Origin: Candidatus Jorgensenbacteria bacterium CG23_combo_of_CG06-09_8_20_14_all_54_14
GTDB taxonomy: Bacteria > Patescibacteriota > Minisyncoccia > UBA6257 > GWB1-50-10
NCBI GenBank assembly: GCA_002772205.1
Contig: PCRZ01000001.1
Location: forward strand, 1 to 9,591
Length of the DNA stretch: 9,591 nucleotides
Direction of reading: 5' to 3'
The notes under the pieces were generated by a model. The model searched no databases and was not told the origin of the DNA. It saw only the letters and a list, made by a program, of their open reading frames with translations. Both the position numbers and the translations under genes were made by a program. Position 1 is the stretch's first letter, and every line of letters starts with the position of its first letter. Positions 1 to 4,921 of this stretch are shown one piece after another.

Positions 1-441
1 TTCATCGGCAGATTCTCTCCCAATGTTTACTAACTCGTCTTTTAAAGCGTTTTCTATTTCGGTCACCTGGTTGTCTACGGCGGTTTTCATCGTGTTTTCA
101 ATAAGATCATTGAAGGCACTACTTAGGAAATTACCCACTGCGAGAAGTGGGTCACTTATAAGTTCCTCTATTTTTATGTTGGTTTTTCCAAATATCTCGT
201 CCCGGATATAACCCACCGCTTTATTAAGAACCGCGGTCTGGATTCCCGCTCTAAAGTCAACGTTGAAAGCGGCGAGACGCCCGAAGCGAGTTGCAATTTC
301 AGCTGCCTTGGCACAGAGCTCCATGCCGGCGGGCACTTTGTTAGTTGACTGCGCGAACGCGGACGCCGGCAGTGTGCCCGCGATGATGGCAAGAGCGAGT
401 GCCGTCGCGAGGAGCCGCCGGGCGTTAAATAAGTTTCTCAT
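1..441 (-). CDS. Exported protein of unknown function (N-terminal part; runs off left edge)
   Basis: The frame is open for 147 codons from an ATG at 441 down to base 1 with no stop, so the gene continues beyond the window. Residues 1-31 form a clear Sec-type signal peptide: basic MRNLFNARR, a hydrophobic stretch rich in Ala and Leu, then an ASAFA-like cleavage site before QSTNK. The remainder seen is mostly alpha-helical with one cysteine (residue 43) and many charged residues. It matches no family I can name. The start overlaps the end of the upstream gene by 17 bases in another frame, which suggests translational coupling and a shared role. With the two genes before it, it forms a run of three exported or anchored proteins after rsmA. 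Such clusters in Parcubacteria sometimes sit beside secretion or pilus genes, but nothing here proves that. Confidence 0.8.
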   Translation of the reverse strand, partial: MRNLFNARRLLATALALAIIAGTLPASAFAQSTNKVPAGMELCAKAAEIATRFGRLAAFNVDFRAGIQTAVLNKAVGYIRDEIFGKTNIKIEELISDPLLAVGNFLSSAFNDLIENTMKTAVDNQVTEIENALKDELVNIGRESADE

Positions 442-1201
442 CGGTGATTTTCTGTTCTATCTTCGCCTGGATTTTCTGGAACTCCTCTTCCGCCTCCGCT
501 GGGAGGAGGCGTGTGGTAGCTATCGTAAAGCGGAGCGGGTCGGTGTCCGCGGCGCCGAGCGAGCGGTAGATATTCCGCTGTTTTAAAAAGAACGCGACTA
601 GGTCGCGGTGGATGCCGAGCCACGACGGCGGGGCTTTCACTGCTTTCAGGATTTCCGCGGTCTCGTCCAATTTTGCGGCGGTATCGGTGAAGTACGCGGT
701 GAGCGAGCGGTCGGCGAGGTCCGGCATCTCGTTCCCCTGCGTCTTAAGCGCTTGGTCCACAAAGAGGAGGTACACGAGTTGGGTCTCTTTTGCGTCCGAT
801 GCATTCACCTTGAGGTCGGACTCCTTGATTGCTTCCGTGGCGAGTTCATCGTCAATGATTTTTGAGATGATGGCGGCGACATCCGCCTCCTCCGGGAGCA
901 GTTTGGGGTTTTGGGCTGCCTCGCCGCCCGCCTTGAGCGTTTCGTTTTGCGCAATGAGCCGTTCAAGCGCCTGGTCGGTGAACTCATTGGTGAGATTGGG
1001 CAGTGCCCGCACAAAATTGAGGTTTTGGGAGAGCGCACCGGCGGCGGACGCTTCAAAGCCGGGCGTGTTGCCTATACTTTTTCCCGGAGCCGTGGCGAGC
1101 ATAAGATAAGCGCTCGCGGCGAGAGAGATGCCGAGGATGGCAACGGAGAGGAGCGCGCGCCGACCGCGCGCGGAAGTTGGGAAACGCAGATGCACGCGCA
1201 T
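425..1201 (-). CDS. Membrane-anchored helical protein of unknown function
   Basis: This 258-residue protein has a basic N terminus (MRVHLRFPTSARGRR) followed by one hydrophobic segment at about residues 17-36, then a long soluble part that looks almost wholly helical. It is probably a signal-anchor protein with its bulk outside the cytoplasm. A recognisable element is PPSWLGIHRDLVAFF followed about 15 residues later by ADTDPLRF. A proline-then-IH/HL-then-DP pattern like this recurs, as I recall, in uncharacterised Parcubacteria proteins, but no function is known to me. I chose the ATG at 1201. A GTG at 1219 would add six residues but overlaps a TATAAT box. The 3' end overlaps the next gene by 17 bases (425-441), implying coupled translation. 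Confidence 0.8.
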   Translation of the reverse strand: MRVHLRFPTSARGRRALLSVAILGISLAASAYLMLATAPGKSIGNTPGFEASAAGALSQNLNFVRALPNLTNEFTDQALERLIAQNETLKAGGEAAQNPKLLPEEADVAAIISKIIDDELATEAIKESDLKVNASDAKETQLVYLLFVDQALKTQGNEMPDLADRSLTAYFTDTAAKLDETAEILKAVKAPPSWLGIHRDLVAFFLKQRNIYRSLGAADTDPLRFTIATTRLLPAEAEEEFQKIQAKIEQKITDEKLI

Positions 1202-1210
1202 TTCCTTTTC

Positions 1211-1216
1211 ATTATA
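1211..1216 (-). promoter_or_regulatory. Possible -10 box for the 425-1201 gene
   Basis: A perfect TATAAT on the minus strand ends nine bases before the ATG at 1201. A start point about seven bases downstream would fall almost at the ATG, giving a leaderless or near-leaderless message. No good -35 is visible at 16-18 bases spacing (CATAAG at 17), so the call rests on the hexamer alone. The gene could equally be read from the rsmA transcript. Confidence 0.35.
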
Positions 1217-1261
1217 CACTATTTTCCCGCCGCCTTATGCACCGGCGCGCGTGTGGAAACG

Positions 1262-1279
1262 CCGCGCGGAGGCGCGCGG
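1262..1279 (-). repeat. GC-rich hairpin between two exported-protein genes
   Basis: Seven perfect base pairs, CCGCGCG with CGCGCGG, enclose a four-base loop just after the stop of the 1297-1674 gene. There is no T-run after it on the minus strand, so it is a poor intrinsic terminator. It may be a processing or stability structure, or simply GC-rich spacer. Confidence 0.4.
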
Positions 1280-1296
1280 TTAGCACCCTTTTTGCG

Positions 1297-1674
1297 TCAG
1301 GGCGACGGCAGCGACGTGCCGAATATGAAAATGGGAAATACTGGGACGGAGACCGGTGGGATTGTATCGGTCGCGCAGACGAACATGTTAGGAATCGGGT
1401 TATAGAGCCCCAGAATCCACACACCCGGGGTAATCACGCTGTGGAGGTAGCGCTTGGTAGCGAGGGTGACGGCGTAGGGGGTCGCCGGTGCAATCCCCAC
1501 CGGTCTTATAGTGATGGGTCCTTCCCCTTGTGTGCAGGTCACTCCAGGGGCAATGATAGAAATCACCTTGCCGCCGAAGGGAAGAAAAATGCTGACGGCT
1601 TCCGCGGAGCGAGGGAGAAAGAGTAAGCCGCCGATGCTCCCAATGACGAGCGTGATAGCCAGGAAGTGCTTCAT
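1297..1674 (-). CDS. Small exported protein, unknown function
   Basis: This 125-residue product has an N-terminal signal peptide (MKHFLAITLVIGSIGGLLFL then PRSAEA), with cleavage likely after residue 26. The mature part starts with a hydrophobic PFGGKVISI motif and has two cysteines (47 and 100) that could form a disulfide. It also has an aromatic/glycine element, TPGVWILGLY (82-91), and a proline-rich tail. The FGG...C...GPW/GVW-LG-Y...C layout resembles small exported proteins I associate with Parcubacteria. That family has no known role that I can state. I chose the ATG at 1674 because it begins the signal peptide and lies two bases after the rsmA stop. An upstream ATG at 1701 would overlap rsmA. 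The close spacing implies co-transcription with rsmA. Confidence 0.75.
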   Translation of the reverse strand: MKHFLAITLVIGSIGGLLFLPRSAEAVSIFLPFGGKVISIIAPGVTCTQGEGPITIRPVGIAPATPYAVTLATKRYLHSVITPGVWILGLYNPIPNMFVCATDTIPPVSVPVFPIFIFGTSLPSP

Positions 1675-1676
1675 AA

Positions 1677-2597
1677 TTATCTTCGGTTTTGAGTGTACCA
1701 CACTTCGGAAAGTTTTATGATGGTGCCAACCGAGAGATCTTGCGGACGGTCCGCGGGGTCTATGCCGAGATTTTTGAGCGTACGGGCAAGCGCGTCGGCG
1801 CTCTCGTTCTTCCGGCGCAGATTGTTGAGGATGGTTTTTCGCGGCTGCTTGAAGAGGATTTTGATGAGTTGATAGTAGTAATCGTGTAATTTGGTAATTG
1901 GGTAACTGGGATTAACTATTTTCTCTCCGTTCCCAGTTACCAGTTTTATGATCGCCGAGTCCACGCGCGGTTGTGGGTGGAAAGCGGTTTTGGGAATGTA
2001 GCCGATAATTTCCGGCTCCGCCCAGAATTGAACGCTCGCCGCCAATAAATTCATCTTTGGCGGTTGGGCGACGATTCGTTCCGCCACTTCCCGTTGGACA
2101 GTGAACACCGCGCAGGCAGGTTTCGGTTCCAGTTCGCTTACGACCCGCAGGAGCCGCCCAGTGAGGTAGAAGGGGATATTCCCGACTATTTTATAGTCGG
2201 AATTTCTAATTTCCCCGGCCTCGCCAGAGGCTCGCCGAGGGCGGGCTAATTTCAAATTTCTAATTAATTTTGGGAGGATTTTGAGGGCATCACCTTCAAT
2301 GACCTCAACATTGGAGTTATGGAATTTCTCCTTAAGGAGTGTCGCCAATTCGCGGTCTTTTTCTATCGCAACGAGGTGAATTCCTCCGCTGGTTTCCTGT
2401 TTTCCCTCTAAAAGCTCAAAACAGTTCGGCCCTGAGCTCACTGCCGAAGGGCTCAAAGCTAACAGCTCTTTCGTGAGCTCTCCGTGCCCCGGGCCTATTT
2501 CCACCACCGTGTCGCCGGGTTCGAGTTCGAGCGCCCCCGCGATGCGGCGGAGGCACCGCTTGGATTCAAGAAAATGTTGGCCCAATCGTTTTCCCAT
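1677..2597 (-). CDS. rsmA: 16S rRNA (adenine1518-N6/adenine1519-N6)-dimethyltransferase RsmA/KsgA
   Basis: RsmA uses S-adenosylmethionine to dimethylate two adjacent adenines in the 3'-terminal helix of 16S rRNA, a late step of small-subunit maturation in the cytoplasm. Seen here: the N-terminal GKRLGQHFL signature (2-10), SAM motif I VVEIGPGHGELT (31-42), acidic VAIEKDRE (76-83), GD at 102-103, catalytic motif NIPFYLTG (140-147), QREVAERI (168-175), FHPQPRVDSAIIKL (206-219) and the C-terminal RKTILNNL helical region. At 306 residues it is longer than the usual 250-280. The excess falls in three places, about residues 47-74, 111-134 and 219-240, each coinciding with a short DNA repeat. The reading frame and all core motifs are intact, so the enzyme is probably active. 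No Shine-Dalgarno sequence precedes the ATG. Confidence 0.97.
   Translation of the reverse strand: MGKRLGQHFLESKRCLRRIAGALELEPGDTVVEIGPGHGELTKELLALSPSAVSSGPNCFELLEGKQETSGGIHLVAIEKDRELATLLKEKFHNSNVEVIEGDALKILPKLIRNLKLARPRRASGEAGEIRNSDYKIVGNIPFYLTGRLLRVVSELEPKPACAVFTVQREVAERIVAQPPKMNLLAASVQFWAEPEIIGYIPKTAFHPQPRVDSAIIKLVTGNGEKIVNPSYPITKLHDYYYQLIKILFKQPRKTILNNLRRKNESADALARTLKNLGIDPADRPQDLSVGTIIKLSEVWYTQNRR
1901..1941. repeat. 11-bp inverted repeat inside rsmA
   Basis: GGTAACTGGGA at 1901-1911 and its exact complement TCCCAGTTACC at 1931-1941 enclose a 19-base loop. It lies in rsmA codons for about residues 219-234, just before the conserved C-terminal helices. Next to it GGTAATTGG (1893-1901) is a near copy of the arm, so the arms look like part of a GGTAACTGG-type short repeat. 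Confidence 0.7.
2201..2265. repeat. GC-rich imperfect palindrome between 11-bp direct repeats, inside rsmA
   Basis: AATTTCTAATT occurs at 2201-2211 and again at 2255-2265. Between them lies a GC-rich hairpin at 2213-2246 (10 of 12 arm positions pair) in contrast to its A+T-rich flanks. It encodes about residues 111-134 of RsmA, a non-conserved segment with an RPRRASGEAGE stretch just before the catalytic NIPFY motif. The layout suggests an insertion that kept the frame. Confidence 0.65.
2428..2460. repeat. CCCTGAG...CGAAGGGCTC palindromic repeat inside rsmA
   Basis: The plus strand reads CCCTGAGCTC at 2430-2439 and CCGAAGGGCTCA at 2444-2455. The same CCTGAG / GAAGGGCTCA vocabulary recurs downstream of pnp (6280-6385). 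It falls in rsmA codons 47-74, a linker between SAM motif I and the acidic motif where usual family members have only a few residues. Confidence 0.55.
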
Positions 2598-2606
2598 AAT
2601 TTATCT

Positions 2607-2669
2607 ACTATGACAATAACAATGACGATGACTTGTGTCAGCTGTCATAGTTATAGTAATCGTCATCGT
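2607..2669. repeat. Long imperfect hairpin between comM and rsmA
   Basis: Two 26-base arms (2607-2632 and 2644-2669) pair at 20 of 26 positions around an 11-base loop. They fill nearly all of the 77 bases between the comM stop and the rsmA ATG. Both arms are strings of A-C/T-N triplets, and all six mismatches fall at every third position. There is no T-run after it on either strand, so it is not a standard terminator. Confidence 0.7.
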
Positions 2670-2674
2670 CTGTG

Positions 2675-4216
2675 TCATTCGTTATTTCTGACCCTGTACT
2701 GAAACGCCTCGGCGAGGTGGTGTTCTTTCACGCTGAATGAACCGTCAAGGTCGGCCACGGTGCGCGCCACCTTGAGGGTTCGGTAGTAGCCGCGCGGGGA
2801 GAGGAATGCCCGCTCAAGCGCGCGCTTTAGGAACGATTCCGCAGACGGTTCGAGGGATACCAGCGCTTCAATTTCACTTGAGGTCATTTCGCTGTTTGTG
2901 ATTGCGGGGATGCCCGCGGTTTTGAATCGCTCGCGCTGCCGTTCGCGCGCCTGCGTTACCTTCCCGCGGGCCCGCTCGGTTTCCGCCGCATCTCCGGCGC
3001 GCTCCTCCCGGAGCTCGGTCACGGAGATCCGCGGCACGGTGAGGTGCATATCAATGCGGTCGAGGAGCGGTCCCGAGATCTTCCGCTGGTAGCGGAAGAT
3101 CTCGTGGGCGCTGCAGCGGCACTCGTGCTCAGGGTCTTCAAAATAGCCGCAGGGGCATGGGTTCATGGAGGCGATGAGCGTGAACCGCGCGGGGAGCGTG
3201 AGTGTGCGCTTCGCGCGGGCGATGTGGATAGCCCCCTCTTCAAGCGGTTGCCGGAGCCCTTCTAAAATGTCGCGATGGAACTCTGGGATTTCGTCCAGGA
3301 AGAGCACCCCGCGGTGTGCCAAACTCACCTCGCCGGGCCGCGGGTGTGATCCCCCGCCGAGGATTGAGACAAGTGAGGCGCTGTGGTGAGGGGTGCGGAA
3401 GGGGCGAAATGTGATGAACGGCTGGTCTTTATTCAGCCCCGCCGCGCTGTAGATGCGGGTGATCTCAATGCTCTCCTCTGCGGTGGGCGGCGGGAGGATG
3501 CTCGCGAGCGCCTGGGCAAGCATGGTTTTCCCAGTGCCGGGGGGGCCAGACATGAGAAGGTGGTGACCGCCTGCGGCCGCCACGAGAAGCGCGCGCTTGG
3601 CCGCTTCGTTTCCTCGGACCTCGTGGAGCTGAACGGACTTTGGCTGATAGCTGGGCGCGATGGCCGTTGGCGGGGTGGGAGGAATGGGTACCCGCGCCTC
3701 CAGGTGAGCGATAAGCTCGCCTAAGGTTCCCACAGGGATCACCGAGATGCCGGAGACGGCGGCGGCCTCCTCGGCATTTGCCCGGGGCACAAAAAGTTCC
3801 TCAATACCGTGGGTGCGGGCGAAGATGGCGATGTTCAAGCATCCATTCACCGGTCGGAGCGTGCCGTCCAAGGAAAGCTCTCCCACGAAAAGTTTGCCGG
3901 CGGCGGAGAAGGGCGCGAGCTGTTCGCTCGCGAGGAGGTAGGCAAGTGCGATAGGGAGGTCAAAGCGCGACCCCGCTTTTTCCATGTCCGCGGGGGCGAG
4001 GTTCACTGTGATGCGACGGTTCTCTTTGGTGGGCGGGCGAATGCCGGTGTGTTTCAATGCGGAATTCACCCGTTCTTTTGATTCCCCCACCGCTTTGTCG
4101 GCGAGCCCAACGATACTGAACGCGTGGAGGCCAACATTCAAATCAGCCTCTATTTCCACAAGGTAGGCGTCAATGCCGTCAAGTTCCGCAGAGAATAGCT
4201 TCGGGACGGCGGACAT
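2675..4216 (-). CDS. comM: YifB/ComM family magnesium-chelatase-like AAA+ ATPase
   Basis: ComM-type ATPases are hexameric helicases that help branch migration when incoming single-stranded DNA recombines during natural transformation. The older name reflects similarity to magnesium chelatase subunit ChlI. The 513-residue protein shows the full family layout: an N-terminal Lon-protease-like domain (about 20-145, with FSIVGLADKAVGESKERV), then the AAA+ core with Walker A GPPGTGKT (224-231), Walker B VLFLDE (304-309), SMNPCPCGY (350-358) and GPLLDRID (382-389). A C-terminal helical domain with LSPRGYYRTLKVARTVADL (472-490) follows. Four cysteines (354, 356, 366, 368) could bind a metal. The length is normal. 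The start ATG has no evident ribosome-binding site and lies nine bases from a tandem repeat array, which may include its promoter. Confidence 0.97.
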   Translation of the reverse strand: MSAVPKLFSAELDGIDAYLVEIEADLNVGLHAFSIVGLADKAVGESKERVNSALKHTGIRPPTKENRRITVNLAPADMEKAGSRFDLPIALAYLLASEQLAPFSAAGKLFVGELSLDGTLRPVNGCLNIAIFARTHGIEELFVPRANAEEAAAVSGISVIPVGTLGELIAHLEARVPIPPTPPTAIAPSYQPKSVQLHEVRGNEAAKRALLVAAAGGHHLLMSGPPGTGKTMLAQALASILPPPTAEESIEITRIYSAAGLNKDQPFITFRPFRTPHHSASLVSILGGGSHPRPGEVSLAHRGVLFLDEIPEFHRDILEGLRQPLEEGAIHIARAKRTLTLPARFTLIASMNPCPCGYFEDPEHECRCSAHEIFRYQRKISGPLLDRIDMHLTVPRISVTELREERAGDAAETERARGKVTQARERQRERFKTAGIPAITNSEMTSSEIEALVSLEPSAESFLKRALERAFLSPRGYYRTLKVARTVADLDGSFSVKEHHLAEAFQYRVRNNE

Positions 4217-4224
4217 TTATTTGG

Positions 4225-4370
4225 ACGCGGATTAATGCTGATTTATTTATTAAACGCTGATTAACGCTGATAAAGAAGACGCTGATTTATGCTGATTTGC
4301 AGAACGCTGATTTATGCGGATTGGCTACGCTGATTTATGCGGATAATTCAAAACGCGGATTGATGCGGAT
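4225..4370. repeat. Six-copy degenerate 18-bp repeat array
   Basis: Copies of ACGCTGATTTATGCGGAT and close variants begin at 4225, 4254, 4279, 4304, 4327 and 4353 (steps of 23-29). They are separated by A+T-rich spacers of 5-11 bases. Each 18-mer is itself two similar halves (ACGCKGATT, ATGCKGAT), so the array is about twelve half-units. It occupies most of the 177 bases between the zinc-finger gene and comM. Nothing else coding is seen there. Confidence 0.85.
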
Positions 4371-4381
4371 ACTATCCGTAT
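4363..4381 (-). terminator. Weak terminator-like hairpin after the DksA-type gene
   Basis: ATGCGGATA and TATCCGTAT flank a single base, pairing over nine positions with one mismatch that can wobble on one strand. It lies 13 bases after the stop of the zinc-finger gene, but only a short GTTTTG follows some distance later. The left arm is also the last unit of the adjoining repeat array. Termination is possible, not established. Confidence 0.3.
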
Positions 4382-4393
4382 CGGTGAGATTCT

Positions 4394-4738
4394 TTAGCGC
4401 TTCTTTCCCTCCTTCTTTTTACAGCTCATGCAGAGTGCGGATTCAGGGTCTATATCAAGAAGCGCAGGTTCAATCTCTTTACCGCACCGCTCGCAGTGGC
4501 CGTAGCTCCCCACCCCGATCTTCGCAAGGGCGTGCCGTATGCGGTCCAGCTGATGCTCAAGTATCCGTTTCAAACCTATCCACGTGCCGAATTCTTCCGT
4601 CTCATCCGCTTTCTCTTCAAGGTGGTCGGTGTCGTTGCCGAAATCCAGCCCCTCCTTGAAATGCTGGAGCTGTTCTTTTGTTTTTTTCTCCTGCGAACGG
4701 AGTTGTTCCTCAAGCTTTTTTTGTTCCTCTTTTTTCAT
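4394..4738 (-). CDS. TraR/DksA-type C4 zinc-finger protein
   Basis: This 114-residue protein has a lysine- and glutamate-rich N-terminal coiled coil (about 1-30), an acidic middle (32-50), a second helix (53-74), then a C4 zinc finger with cysteines at 82, 85, 103 and 106 (C-x2-C-x17-C-x2-C). That order is the hallmark of the TraR/DksA family, small proteins that enter the secondary channel of RNA polymerase and alter initiation, often with ppGpp. The acidic tip residues needed for DksA activity cannot be assigned with confidence, so a generic DksA-like role is as far as I go. The tail is basic (KKKEGKKR). Its start codon abuts a palindromic element (4739-4854), and no Shine-Dalgarno sequence is visible. 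No other in-frame ATG exists before residue 104, and a stop lies a few codons upstream. Confidence 0.9.
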   Translation of the reverse strand: MKKEEQKKLEEQLRSQEKKTKEQLQHFKEGLDFGNDTDHLEEKADETEEFGTWIGLKRILEHQLDRIRHALAKIGVGSYGHCERCGKEIEPALLDIDPESALCMSCKKKEGKKR

Positions 4739-4854
4739 CCCGTTAGAAGCAGGTCGCTTTTAGGCGACCGCAGTTATCTCGCAAGAACTTTGTTCAGAAT
4801 ATTGCGCTGTTTGTTTCATACGATATGTGAATAGATTTAAATGCTTCTAACGGG
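4739..4854. mobile_element. Small palindromic (MITE-like) element at the start of the zinc-finger gene
   Basis: The ends are a perfect 13-bp inverted repeat, CCCGTTAGAAGCA (4739-4751) and TGCTTCTAACGGG (4842-4854). They are flanked directly by TTTCAT (4733-4738) and ATTCAT (4855-4860), which match at five of six bases, as an aged target-site duplication would. The 90-base interior is non-coding. It contains one hairpin, GGTCGC/GCGACC (4752-4769). A second element with the same CCCGTTAGA ends lies upstream of rpsO. Counting the flanking AT/AT, the repeat extends to 15 bp and covers two bases of the neighbouring start codon. It could instead be a structured 5' leader. There is no transposase, so any mobility would have to be supplied in trans. 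Confidence 0.55.
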
Positions 4855-4883
4855 ATTCATGGCTTAGTACGCAATCAACGATA

Positions 4884-4903
4884 ACCCCACCGTGCGATGG
4901 GGT
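4884..4903 (-). terminator. Hairpin after the proline-rich membrane protein gene
   Basis: On the minus strand ACCCCATC pairs with GGTGGGGT (eight pairs including one G-U) around the loop GCAC, about 18 bases after the TAA at 4922-4924. The following TATCGTTGATTG is only moderately T-rich, so termination may be partial. It is the only terminator candidate between the two genes. Confidence 0.45.
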
Positions 4904-4921
4904 CAATGTCGTAGAGAGAAC

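Noticed and set aside
4225..4370. CRISPR array
   Set aside because: Spacers are only 5-11 bases, the repeats are degenerate, and no cas genes are nearby.
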